Shown here in pieces: positions 17,880 to 26,068 of a DNA stretch of 64,000 nucleotides. Every line of letters starts with the position of its first letter. Position 1 is the first letter of the stretch. The stretch covers positions 1 through 64,000 of the forward strand of contig JABAQN010000056.1 of the NCBI GenBank assembly GCA_019187495.1, written 5' to 3'. The translations under genes and the position numbers were made by a program. The notes beneath the pieces are model-generated. The model searched no databases. It was given only the letters and a program-made list of their open reading frames with translations, and had not been told where the DNA came from. Source of the stretch: Steroidobacteraceae bacterium (GTDB taxonomy: Bacteria; Pseudomonadota; Gammaproteobacteria; Steroidobacterales; Steroidobacteraceae).

Positions 17880-18977
17880 ATGAACGACGAGCTGTCCCGC
17901 TATCGTCGCCAGATGCTTCTGCCCGGCTTCGGAGAGGCGGGGCAGCGCCGGCTGCAGGCTTCCACGGCGCTCGTGCTCGGCTGCGGGGCGCTCGGCTGCA
18001 TGATCGCGGAATTGCTCGCGCGAGCGGGTGTCGGTCACCTGCGGATCATCGACCGTGATGTCATCGACCTCACGAATCTGCAGCGCCAGGTGCTGTTTGA
18101 CGAACAGGATGTCACGGACGCGATCCCGAAGGCCGAAGCGGCGCGACGCCGGATTTCGCGGATCAACTCGGACGTGACGGTGACCGCGATCGTCGATGAC
18201 CTGGGCCACCGGAACATCGAGCGCTACGCGGCGGGTGTCGACATCCTCGTGGATGGCCTCGACAACTTCGAAGGGCGCTACCTCGCGAACGATTTCGCGG
18301 TCAGGTACGGGACGCCTTTCATTTGTGGTGGTGCGGTTGGAACAGTGGGCACCGCCTTCGCGATCCTGCCGCACACCGCGGACGGCGGCGCACGCTGGGA
18401 GACGATTCCCGGCGGCAGCCGCGCGACGCCGTGCCTGCGCTGCCTGTTCGAGGAAGCACCGCCGCCCGGCACGACACCGACTTGCGAAACGGCGGGCGTC
18501 ATGGCGCCCGCCGTGACGACCATCGCAAGTTTCGAGGTCGCCGAAGCCCTCAAGGTACTCACCGGCAACTTCGATCGTGTTTGCCCGACTCTGCTGAATA
18601 TCGATCTGTGGACGAACCAGATCGCGCAGCTCGAGGTCAGGGACGCCTACGATCGTGGCGACTGCCCGTGCTGCAAGCACGGCCGCTTCGACTATCTTGC
18701 GGGCACGTACGGCTCCGGCGCCGCCACGCTATGCGGCCGCGACGCCGTGCAGCTCACGCACAGGCAGAATGCCGCCACGCTCGATCTCGCCGGGATCGCC
18801 GTGCGGCTGCGCGGGCATGGCGAGGTGGTCACGAGTCCCTACATGCTGCGTGCCCAAATCAATGACAACGGCAAACCATATGTGTTGAGCATTTTTCCGG
18901 ACGGCCGCGCGATCGTTCACGGCACGTCCGAGGCAAACGTGGCGCGCGGTGTATTCGCAAAGTACATCGGCATCTGA
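17880..18977 (+). CDS. E1-like adenylyltransferase, ThiF/MoeB/HesA family
   Basis: A 365-residue enzyme that should adenylate the C-terminal glycine of a ubiquitin-like sulfur carrier. The nucleotide loop VLGCGALGCMIAE is near residues 36-48, and the acidic IIDRDVIDLTNLQRQ follows. Two CxxC pairs (CLRC and CPCC) should bind structural zinc, and TCETAGVMAPAV contains the conserved cysteine region. A C-terminal tail with LSIFPDGRAIVHGT resembles the extension of many MoeB-like proteins; there is no rhodanese domain. An in-frame GTG at 17859 could add seven residues. Two genes downstream lies a Gly-Gly-ending MoaD/ThiS-like protein, its likely partner. The 205-bp gap before it shows no gene. Confidence 0.9.
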   Translation: MNDELSRYRRQMLLPGFGEAGQRRLQASTALVLGCGALGCMIAELLARAGVGHLRIIDRDVIDLTNLQRQVLFDEQDVTDAIPKAEAARRRISRINSDVTVTAIVDDLGHRNIERYAAGVDILVDGLDNFEGRYLANDFAVRYGTPFICGGAVGTVGTAFAILPHTADGGARWETIPGGSRATPCLRCLFEEAPPPGTTPTCETAGVMAPAVTTIASFEVAEALKVLTGNFDRVCPTLLNIDLWTNQIAQLEVRDAYDRGDCPCCKHGRFDYLAGTYGSGAATLCGRDAVQLTHRQNAATLDLAGIAVRLRGHGEVVTSPYMLRAQINDNGKPYVLSIFPDGRAIVHGTSEANVARGVFAKYIGI

Positions 18978-19001
18978 CGTGAAACTCGCGGGAGAGCACA
19001 C

Positions 19002-20204
19002 ATGACAGCAGTCAGGGTCCTCGTCGGCACGAAGAAGGGAGCCTTCATCCTGTCGAGTGATGGCAAGCGCAGGAAATGGTCGATCGCGGGGCCGCACTTC
19101 GCCGGCTGGGAGGTCTATCACATGAAAGGCTCGCCGGTGGACCCCGACCGTATCTTTGCCTCGCAGACGAGCGCCTGGTTCGGGCAGATCATCCAGCGCT
19201 CGAGTGACGGTGGCAGGACGTGGGAGCAGCCAGGATCCCTGGATGCCGCCCCCGAGGAAGCGGTGAGCCCGGCGGAAGGTCCGCCGATGCCGAAAGGCGA
19301 GAGCAACAAGTTCGTCTACGACACGTCCGCCGGAAGCGGCAAACCGTTGACCACCCACCAGTGGTACGACGGCACACAGCATCCCTGGGAGTTCGCGCGT
19401 GTCTGGCATGTCGAGCCTTCGCCGACCGATGTCGATGTCGCCTATGCGGGCGTCGAAGACGCCGCGCTTTTCAAGACCACCGACGGTGGCAGGACCTGGC
19501 AGGAGCTTGCGGGGCTGCGCGGCCACGAGTCGGGGCCGGGCTGGCAGCCCGGTGCGGGGGGTATGTGCCTGCACACGATTGTGCTCGATCGGAAGAATCC
19601 GCAGCGGATGTTCGTCGCGATTTCGGCGGCCGGATCGTTTCGAACCGATGATGGTGGCCGGACCTGGCAACCCATCAATCGGGGCCTCAAATCGCTGTAC
19701 ATCCCGGATCCCGCCGCCGAGGTGGGCCACTGCGTTCACCGCATTGCGATGCATCCATCGAGACCGGAAACGCTCTTCATGCAGAAGCACTGGGACGTGA
19801 TGCGCAGCGACGACGCAGGCGCGACGTGGCATGAGATCAGCGGCGACCTGCCGACCGATTTCGGCTTTCCGATCGAAGTGCACGCGCACGAACCGGAGAC
19901 GATCTATGTCGTGCCGATCAAGAGCGACTCGGAACACTATCCGCCCGAGGGAAGGCTGCGCGTTTATCGCAGCCGTACGGGCGGCCATGAATGGGAGCCG
20001 CTGACCGAAGGGTTGCCGCAGCAGGACTGCTACGTGAATGTGCTGCGCGATGCGATGACGGTCGATTCGCTCGACCCCTGCGGCATTTACTTCGGCACGA
20101 CGGGCGGCCAGGTGTACGTCTCGCCGGACGGCGGCGATCACTGGTCCGCGATCACACGCGATCTGCCCGGCGTGCTGTCGGTCGAAGTACAGACGCTCGC
20201 ATGA
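19002..20204 (+). CDS. Asp-box (BNR/sialidase-like) beta-propeller protein
   Basis: A 400-residue protein without a signal peptide, so probably cytoplasmic. It contains at least five Asp-box motifs that mark blades of a sialidase/VPS10-type propeller: [37 protein letters not shown] and SPDGGDHWS. The catalytic residues of true sialidases are not obvious, so hydrolase activity should not be assumed. GGGAGAG precedes the ATG, 24 bp after the E1-like gene. Its stop overlaps the start of the ubiquitin-like gene, which places it physically inside an E1/ubiquitin-like operon. It could be a substrate, an adaptor or an enzyme acting with that carrier. Confidence 0.85.
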   Translation: MTAVRVLVGTKKGAFILSSDGKRRKWSIAGPHFAGWEVYHMKGSPVDPDRIFASQTSAWFGQIIQRSSDGGRTWEQPGSLDAAPEEAVSPAEGPPMPKGESNKFVYDTSAGSGKPLTTHQWYDGTQHPWEFARVWHVEPSPTDVDVAYAGVEDAALFKTTDGGRTWQELAGLRGHESGPGWQPGAGGMCLHTIVLDRKNPQRMFVAISAAGSFRTDDGGRTWQPINRGLKSLYIPDPAAEVGHCVHRIAMHPSRPETLFMQKHWDVMRSDDAGATWHEISGDLPTDFGFPIEVHAHEPETIYVVPIKSDSEHYPPEGRLRVYRSRTGGHEWEPLTEGLPQQDCYVNVLRDAMTVDSLDPCGIYFGTTGGQVYVSPDGGDHWSAITRDLPGVLSVEVQTLA

Positions 20205-20500
20205 TCCGCGTCGTGCTGCCGTTCCAGTTGCGGATGCTGGCCGGCGCGATCGACGGCGAGGTGACGCTCGCCGTCGACGGCCCGGTGACGCAGTCATCGA
20301 TCCTCGATGCGCTCGAGAGCCGCTATCCGATGCTCTGCGGCACGATCCGCGATCACGCGACGCGCAAGCGGCGTCCGCTCGTGCGGTTCTACGTCGGCAA
20401 CCAGGACGTGACGCATGACGCGCCGGATGCACCACTGCCAGCCGCCGTCGCGTCGGGCGCGGTGCCCTTCAACATTGTCGGGGCCATTGCGGGAGGATGA
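20201..20500 (+). CDS. MoaD/ThiS-type ubiquitin-like protein with C-terminal Gly-Gly
   Basis: A 99-residue beta-grasp protein. The sequence follows the MoaD pattern: an N-terminal strand ([12 protein letters not shown]), [20 protein letters not shown] as the next strand plus helix, a basic [15 protein letters not shown] loop, and [12 protein letters not shown] at the very C-terminus. The free diglycine is what E1-like enzymes adenylate and thiolate. The ATG overlaps the propeller stop (ATGA). As no molybdopterin synthase large subunit or thiazole gene is nearby, it more likely serves a dedicated pathway with the ThiF-like protein upstream than bulk cofactor synthesis. That role is inference. 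Confidence 0.85.
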   Translation: MIRVVLPFQLRMLAGAIDGEVTLAVDGPVTQSSILDALESRYPMLCGTIRDHATRKRRPLVRFYVGNQDVTHDAPDAPLPAAVASGAVPFNIVGAIAGG

Positions 20501-20510
20501 GTGCGCGCGC

Positions 20511-20657
20511 TCAGCCCGCGCAGTTCGCGGCGATCCAGGCGTCGCCCCGTTCTATCTCCTGCACCAGTGCGTCGAGGTCGGCTTCGAGGTTTGCGGACTG
20601 CGCTTCGATTTCCCTGCGCGCCTGGACGATGCGTTCATGGGTCTCATGGCATTGCGC
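20511..20657 (-). other. In-frame continuation of the lipoprotein gene beyond an amber codon
   Basis: Directly after the TAG that ends the lipoprotein (20658-20660), the same frame stays open for 48 codons to TGA at 20511-20513. It encodes a plausible helical, coiled-coil-like tail (RIVQARREIEAQSANLEADL) ending in IAANCAG, with GC-rich third positions typical of this genome. The tail ends ten bases from the convergent ubiquitin-like gene and so fills what would otherwise be a gap. It is either the lost 3' part of a gene with a nonsense mutation or a read-through extension. Confidence 0.6.
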
Positions 20658-21026
20658 CTAGCGTTCGTCCAGGATCACGTCGACGTCCCGCACCAGGGAC
20701 GACCGGATCCGCGCGCAATCCTCCCCTGGAATGTTGGCCCCGCACTCGAGACGGGCCGCTTCCGCGGCAACTTCCTCCCGGCTGGGGCGCGGCGCGATCG
20801 GGGTCGAATGCGTCGAGGGCAAGGCATCCGGATAGGGCGCCGTCGCGGCCGCTTCGCGCTCCGCAGCCCTGGCCGCGATGCTGCCCGGAACGTGGGTGGC
20901 GATCGCCGTGCCGGCGTTGATCGCCGCTTCCTCGCGCGCCTTGCGCTCGGCGGTGCCTTCACAAGCCACGAGCGAAGCAAGAAGTATCGGCAATGCGCAT
21001 CGCATCTGGAATGTCGTCATCGTCAT
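20658..21026 (-). CDS. Small hypothetical lipoprotein, probably truncated by an amber codon
   Basis: The reading frame gives 122 residues. Residues 1-22 form a lipoprotein signal peptide ending in the lipobox LVAC, so the mature protein should be lipid-anchored. After a helical Ala/Glu-rich region and a Pro-rich stretch comes LECGANIPGEDCARIRSSL, with two cysteines, and the frame stops at ILDER. The same frame continues past the TAG with convincing coding for another 48 residues. I do not recognise the family. It is divergent from the amino-acid permease across 81 bp. Confidence 0.65.
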   Translation of the reverse strand: MTMTTFQMRCALPILLASLVACEGTAERKAREEAAINAGTAIATHVPGSIAARAAEREAAATAPYPDALPSTHSTPIAPRPSREEVAAEAARLECGANIPGEDCARIRSSLVRDVDVILDER

Positions 21027-21107
21027 ATCGCTCCAGCGGTGCGGCAATGCAGCCCCTACCGGCCCATTCTCGCAGGTGGTTGACCCTTTCAAAACAACCA
21101 AGCCGGC

Positions 21108-22664
21108 GTGAACGCCGTAAGCTCGGACACGAGCACCACCACGGGGCAGGATCAAGGGGCCATGCAACTCCTGGCGCGCAAGTCCGTCACGACCCTGCAG
21201 GTCGAAGCCGGGCAACAGGGCCTGCGGCGCACGCTCGGTCCGCTGAATCTCGTGCTGCTCGGCATCGGCTGTATCCTCGGCGCCGGCATCTACGTGCTGC
21301 CCGGCACCGCCGCCGCCCACTTCGCCGGCCCTGCCGTGATGCTCTCGTTCGTCATCGCGGGTGCGGCATGCGCGCTCACCGCGCTCTGTTATGCCGAGCT
21401 CGCATCGACGATACCAGTCGCCGGTTCGGCGTACACCTATTGTTATGCGGCAATGGGTGAAGTGTTCGCGTGGAGCATCGGCTGGCTGCTGATCCTCGAG
21501 TACGGCATGGCGGCCGCGATGCTGGCCGTAGGCTTCTCGGGCTATTTCGCGAGCCTGCTGCACGATTTCGGCGTAACCGTGCCTGCGACGCTGGCCACGC
21601 CATGGATCCAGGCCATCCCGACGGGCGACGGCACGATCTTCAACTTCACCGGTTCCGTCAATCTCATCGCCGCGCTCGCCATCGCGGTCATCACCGTCGT
21701 GCTGACGCTGGGCATCGCCGCGTCGGCCGCGGTGAACAATGTGCTCGTGGCGATCAAGATCGCTGTGCTGATGGGATTCATCGCGATCGGCATCGATGCC
21801 GTCGATCCGGCGAACTGGCAGCCGTTCATCCCGCCGAACGAAGGTGGCTTTGTCTATGGCTGGCAGGGGGTGATGCGCGCCGCATCGATCCTGTTCTTCG
21901 CATACCTTGGCTTCGAGACCGTCTCGACCGCCGCGGCCGAGGCGCGCAATCCGTCGCGCGACCTGCCGATCGGCATCCTCGGTTCACTCATCGCCTGCAC
22001 CGCCATTTACATCGTCGTCGCGGCCGTGCTGACGGGCGTCGTGCCTTATCGCGAACTCGGCGCGCCGGACCCGATCGCGATCGCGGTCGACCGCATGCGC
22101 CACCCCGGCTTCGCGATCCTCGTGAAGATCGGCGCGCTGATGGGACTGTCGTCGGTGCTGCTGGTGAACGCCTACGGCCAGTCGCGCGTGACGTTCGCGA
22201 TGTCGAGGGACGGCCTGCTGCCGCCGCTCTTCAGCCTGCTGCACGAGCGCTTCAAGACGCCGCACCTCGGCACGATCCTGCTCGGCGTGATTGCGGCGCT
22301 GGCCGCAGCGCTGCTACCGCTGTCGCTGCTCGGCGATCTCGTGAGCGTCGGCATCGGGCTCGCCTTCATGGTGGTCTGCCTGTCGGTGATGTGGCTGCGC
22401 ACGACGCAGCCCGATCTCGTGCGCCCGTTCCGCGTGCCGCTCGGCGGCTTTTACATCGGGCGGTTCTGGGTAGGTTTCGTGCCTGTCGGGGCGATGCTGA
22501 TGTGCCTCGTCATGATCGTGCCGGTGATCATTGACCTGATCCGACAGGCGATCCTCGGGCATCCGGCGCCACTCATCTTCCTGGCCGGCTATGCATTGAG
22601 CGGCGCCGTGGTGTACTTCGGCTACGCCATGCCGCGTTCGAAGTTGGCAATGGCGCCGGCATGA
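21108..22664 (+). CDS. APC-superfamily amino acid permease
   Basis: A 518-residue inner-membrane transporter with about twelve helices. The first helix holds the conserved substrate-binding turn LLGIGCILGAGIYVLPG, and the segment SFVIAGAACALTALCYAELAS is typical of the cationic amino acid (YfnA/CAT-like) branch. FFAYLGFETVSTAAAEARNP is another family landmark. The start is GTG at 21108, with an ATG at 21162 as alternative. The PaiB-like gene begins on its stop codon, and amidohydrolases follow on the same strand, suggesting a peptide or amino-acid utilisation unit. Confidence 0.93.
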   Translation: MNAVSSDTSTTTGQDQGAMQLLARKSVTTLQVEAGQQGLRRTLGPLNLVLLGIGCILGAGIYVLPGTAAAHFAGPAVMLSFVIAGAACALTALCYAELASTIPVAGSAYTYCYAAMGEVFAWSIGWLLILEYGMAAAMLAVGFSGYFASLLHDFGVTVPATLATPWIQAIPTGDGTIFNFTGSVNLIAALAIAVITVVLTLGIAASAAVNNVLVAIKIAVLMGFIAIGIDAVDPANWQPFIPPNEGGFVYGWQGVMRAASILFFAYLGFETVSTAAAEARNPSRDLPIGILGSLIACTAIYIVVAAVLTGVVPYRELGAPDPIAIAVDRMRHPGFAILVKIGALMGLSSVLLVNAYGQSRVTFAMSRDGLLPPLFSLLHERFKTPHLGTILLGVIAALAAALLPLSLLGDLVSVGIGLAFMVVCLSVMWLRTTQPDLVRPFRVPLGGFYIGRFWVGFVPVGAMLMCLVMIVPVIIDLIRQAILGHPAPLIFLAGYALSGAVVYFGYAMPRSKLAMAPA

Positions 22665-23293
22665 ACGGGGCCGACGGCAAGTTCGCGCCTCCGGGCCCCA
22701 GCGATGTCGCCCGGCTGCTGAAGGAGTTTCCGCTCGCCTGGCTGGTCGCGACGGCGGCTGAAGGGTTTCATGCCTCGCCCCTGCCCTTGCGCCCGCGCTT
22801 CGACGCCGATGGCCGATTGCTCGAACTGGACGGACACATGTCACGCGCGAATCCGCTGGTCGGCGCGTTCCGGGCCCACCCACGCGGGTTGGCGATGTTC
22901 ATGGGTCCACAGGGTTATATCTCGCCGTCCTGGATGACGGATCGCACGCAGGCGCCGACGTGGAATTATGTCGCCGCGCACTTTACGGTCGACATCACGT
23001 TCATCGGCACCGACGCCGGGCTCGACCCGCTGCTGGACGACATTGTCGACGCGATGGAATCGCACCGTGCGCATGCCTGGAGCACAGCCGAGATGGGTCC
23101 ACGCTATCGCAAACTCGCCGACCGGGTCATCGGCTTTCATGCAGCCGTGCGTTCGGGGCGCATCAAGTTCAAGATGGGCCAGGACGAGCGCGAAGACGTC
23201 TATGGCGACATTGTCCATGGACTCGGCGACGAAGGCAGCACCGAGTTGCTCGAGTGGATGCGTCGTTGCAACCCGGGCCGCCACAGCGAGTGA
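22661..23293 (+). CDS. FMN-binding negative transcriptional regulator (PaiB-like) family protein
   Basis: A 210-residue split-barrel flavin-binding protein. FPLAWLVATAAEGFHASPLP, GHMSRANPLVG and GPQGYISPSWM with PTWNYVAAH match the PaiB/FMN-binding family. Members were first described as regulators of sporulation and protease genes in Bacillus, but in proteobacteria the biochemical role is unclear. The ATG overlaps the permease stop. I infer a link to amino-acid or peptide metabolism from this coupling and from the amidohydrolase genes that follow. Confidence 0.88.
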   Translation: MNGADGKFAPPGPSDVARLLKEFPLAWLVATAAEGFHASPLPLRPRFDADGRLLELDGHMSRANPLVGAFRAHPRGLAMFMGPQGYISPSWMTDRTQAPTWNYVAAHFTVDITFIGTDAGLDPLLDDIVDAMESHRAHAWSTAEMGPRYRKLADRVIGFHAAVRSGRIKFKMGQDEREDVYGDIVHGLGDEGSTELLEWMRRCNPGRHSE

Positions 23294-23333
23294 ACAGCGG
23301 GCAGCCCGAATACGAACTGGTATCGTGCACCGC

Positions 23334-24773
23334 ATGACATCCCGCCCATCCCCCCGCACCCGCCTCGCTCGGCGGGCCACTTGCCTTGCGCTTGGCGTCG
23401 CGCTTGCCTGTGGTGTCGCCGCGGCCGCGCCCACCGGCAAGCCTGCGGAGCCGCGCGAACCGCTGCCGTTCATGCTCGATCCGTACCCGAGCACCTATCG
23501 ACCGTTGCCGCGCGTCGACACGCTGATCACCGGCGCGACGGTGCTCGACGGCGCGGGGCACCTGCTCGCAGGCGCGAACGTGCTGTTGCGCGACGGCAAG
23601 GTCGCCGCCATCGGTGCGGACGTGACCGCTCCCGCAGGCGTGACGGTCATCGATGCGCAAGGTCGCTGGGTGACACCGGGCATCGTCGACATCCACACGC
23701 ATCTCGGCGATTTCCCGTATCCCTTTGCCTCGACCGACTTCAACCACTCGGACGTGAGCGAGACGACCGACCCGAACGGTGCACACACCTGGGCCGAGCA
23801 CTCGATCACGGTGCAGGACCCGGCTTTCGAGGCGGCGCTCGCGGCGGGAGTCACGACAGTGCAGGTGTTGCCGGGCTCGGCGAACCTGTTCGGCGGCCGC
23901 GGCGTGGTGCTGCACAATGTGCCGGCGACGACCGTACAGGCGAAGAAGTTCCGGGGTGCACCGTACTCGCTGAAGATGGCCTGCGGCGAGAACCCGAAAT
24001 ACAACTACGGCGACAACGGCCGCTTCCCGTCGAGCCGCATGGGCAACATGGCCGGCTATCGCGATGCCTTCCTGGAGGCGCAGCGCTACCTGCAGGAGTG
24101 GGAGGCGTACGAGGGAGGCAAGGGCGACGAGCCGCCGAAGCGCGATCTGAAGATGGACACACTTGCCGGAGTGCTGCGCGGCGACATCAAGGTACACATC
24201 CACTGCTATCGCGCGGACGAGATTGCCGAGTTGCTCGACCTCGCTCGCGAGTTCGGCTTCAGGATCACGGCGTTCCATCACGCCGTCGAGGCGTACAAGA
24301 TTCCGGAACTGCTCAGGCAGTCCGGCACCTGCGCCGCCGTTTGGTCGGACTGGTGGGGCTACAAGCAGGAAGCGTTCGACGCGATCCGCGAGAACGCGGC
24401 CTTTCTCGACGCTGCCGGAGCGTGCGTGATGATGCACTCCGACTCCGGCATCGTCGGGCAACGCCTGGTGCTCGAGACATCGAAGGCGATGGCCGCGGGC
24501 CAACGCGCCGGCCTCGACATCCGGAAAGAGCATGCCATCACCTGGGTGACGAGCGTGCCGGCGCGCGCGATGGGCCTGGGCGACCGCATCGGCACGCTCG
24601 AGACGGGCAGGAATGCCGACCTCGTGATCTGGTCGGGCGATCCATTCAGCGTGTACACGCTTGCCGACCAGGTGTTCATCGACGGCGCGCTGGCCTACGA
24701 CCGCAAGGATCCGCGGCGCCAGCCGACCTCGGATCTGGATGCCGGCCTGCCGGCGACTCGGAGCCAGCCGTGA
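23334..24773 (+). CDS. Exported metal-dependent amidohydrolase, imidazolonepropionase-like
   Basis: A 479-residue enzyme with a signal peptide (residues 1-33). The metal-binding H121-T-H123 lies in GIVDIHTHLGDF. Further histidines in KVHIHCYRADEI and FHHAVEAYKI, and the aspartate in MMHSDSG, complete the binuclear metal site of the amidohydrolase superfamily. Relatives cleave Xaa-Pro or other dipeptides in the periplasm. The ATG at 23334 begins at the signal peptide, while the frame itself opens earlier. It overlaps the next gene by four bases (GTGA). The tandem partner looks catalytically dead, so the two may form a mixed complex. Confidence 0.9.
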   Translation: MTSRPSPRTRLARRATCLALGVALACGVAAAAPTGKPAEPREPLPFMLDPYPSTYRPLPRVDTLITGATVLDGAGHLLAGANVLLRDGKVAAIGADVTAPAGVTVIDAQGRWVTPGIVDIHTHLGDFPYPFASTDFNHSDVSETTDPNGAHTWAEHSITVQDPAFEAALAAGVTTVQVLPGSANLFGGRGVVLHNVPATTVQAKKFRGAPYSLKMACGENPKYNYGDNGRFPSSRMGNMAGYRDAFLEAQRYLQEWEAYEGGKGDEPPKRDLKMDTLAGVLRGDIKVHIHCYRADEIAELLDLAREFGFRITAFHHAVEAYKIPELLRQSGTCAAVWSDWWGYKQEAFDAIRENAAFLDAAGACVMMHSDSGIVGQRLVLETSKAMAAGQRAGLDIRKEHAITWVTSVPARAMGLGDRIGTLETGRNADLVIWSGDPFSVYTLADQVFIDGALAYDRKDPRRQPTSDLDAGLPATRSQP

Positions 24774-26068
24774 GCGCCTCGCGCCTCTCGTGCAGCGTGG
24801 CGATCATCGGGTCTTGGCTCGCGCTCGCACCGCCGACGTCCTTCGCCGAGTCGTTTGCGATCGTCAATGCGCGCGCCTATACCGGCGAGGCAACCGAACC
24901 GATCGAACGCGCGACCATCGCGGTCGAGGAGGGACGCATTTCCTCGGTAAGCGCGAATGGTGCCTCTCCGCCCGGTGCGCGCGTCATCGATGCCAGGGGC
25001 GGCATCGTGACTGCCGGCCTGATGGGAGCCGGCACGCAGCTCGGGCTGGTCGAGCTGTACTCGTTGAAAGAAACAGCAGACCAGGCCGTCGCGAAAGGCC
25101 CACTGGGCGCGGCATTCGACGTCCAGTACGCGCTGAATGCCAACTCGACACTCATCCCGCAGGCGCGTGCCGACGGCGTGACGCGTGCGATGTCGTATCC
25201 CACGGGTTCGGCCGACCTGCCGTTCTCGGGTCTCGGCGCGCTGCTGCGACTCGACGCCTCGCCCGATCTGCTCGAGCGCCCGAAGGCAGGCCTGTTCATC
25301 GTCACCGGCGGCATCGCGGCCATGCAGGGCGCGGGTTCGAGGAGCGCGCAGTGGCAGCTCATCCGCAATGCATTCGACGAAGCGAAGCGCTACCGGTTGT
25401 CGGACAAGGTGCGCGGACCGCGTGACCAGCTGCTCAATCACCTGGATGCCGAGGCGCTGCAACCGGTGGTGGCGGGCCATATGCCGCTCGCGATCTTCGC
25501 CAATCGCGAGTCCGACATTCGCCAGGCCGTGCAACTCGGCAAGGACTACGGCACCCGCGTGATCGTCTACGGCGGCGCGGAGGCGTGGCGCGTCGCCGGC
25601 CTGCTCGCGGCCAATCGCGTGGGCGTAGTGCTCGATCCGGTCACCAACCTGCCGTCGAGCTTCGACGATCTCGGCGTGCGCGCGGACAACGCTGCACTCC
25701 TGCAGAAGGCGGGCGTGACGATCGCGTTCTTCGTACCGGGCATCCAGCAGAGCCACAATGTCGGCACCGCGATTCGCGAAGGCGCGGGCGTCGCCGTGGC
25801 GCACGGACTGCCGTGGAGCGAGGCGCTGAAGGCCATCACCGTAAACCCCGCGCGGATCTGGGGCATCGACGATCACTACGGCCGCATCGCACGCGGCCAG
25901 GACGCGGATCTCGTGCTCTGGGATGGCGACCCGCTCGAACCGACCAGCGCGGCACTCGCCGTCTACGTGCGCGGCGTCGCGATGCCGCTCGACACACGGC
26001 AGAAGGCGCTGCGCGACAGGTACGCTCCGCAACATCGACAGGATCCATGGCCGCCCGCATATCACTGA
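24770..26068 (+). CDS. Exported amidohydrolase-like protein lacking the metal ligands
   Basis: A 432-residue protein with a signal peptide (residues 1-26) and the overall amidohydrolase layout, including the C-terminal NPARIWGIDDHYGRIARGQD and DLVLWDGDPLEPTS. Where active enzymes have the strand-1 H-x-H, it reads GLMGAGTQLG (G88, Q90). Where its neighbour has the later HH and HSDSG elements, it has VYGGAEAW and FFVPGIQ. Canonical hydrolysis is therefore unlikely. The frame is intact and tightly coupled (GTG start on the previous stop, 22-bp overlap with the next gene), which argues for a retained structural or regulatory role. Confidence 0.82.
   Translation: MSASRLSCSVAIIGSWLALAPPTSFAESFAIVNARAYTGEATEPIERATIAVEEGRISSVSANGASPPGARVIDARGGIVTAGLMGAGTQLGLVELYSLKETADQAVAKGPLGAAFDVQYALNANSTLIPQARADGVTRAMSYPTGSADLPFSGLGALLRLDASPDLLERPKAGLFIVTGGIAAMQGAGSRSAQWQLIRNAFDEAKRYRLSDKVRGPRDQLLNHLDAEALQPVVAGHMPLAIFANRESDIRQAVQLGKDYGTRVIVYGGAEAWRVAGLLAANRVGVVLDPVTNLPSSFDDLGVRADNAALLQKAGVTIAFFVPGIQQSHNVGTAIREGAGVAVAHGLPWSEALKAITVNPARIWGIDDHYGRIARGQDADLVLWDGDPLEPTSAALAVYVRGVAMPLDTRQKALRDRYAPQHRQDPWPPAYH

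Noticed and set aside
19002-20204. Propeller protein as a sialidase
   Set aside because: Asp boxes are present, but I cannot find the arginine triad or the nucleophile tyrosine of sialidases; no signal peptide either.
24770-26068. Second amidohydrolase as a sequencing-error pseudogene
   Set aside because: The frame is complete and coupled at both ends, and the ligand changes are substitutions at several separate sites, not one indel.
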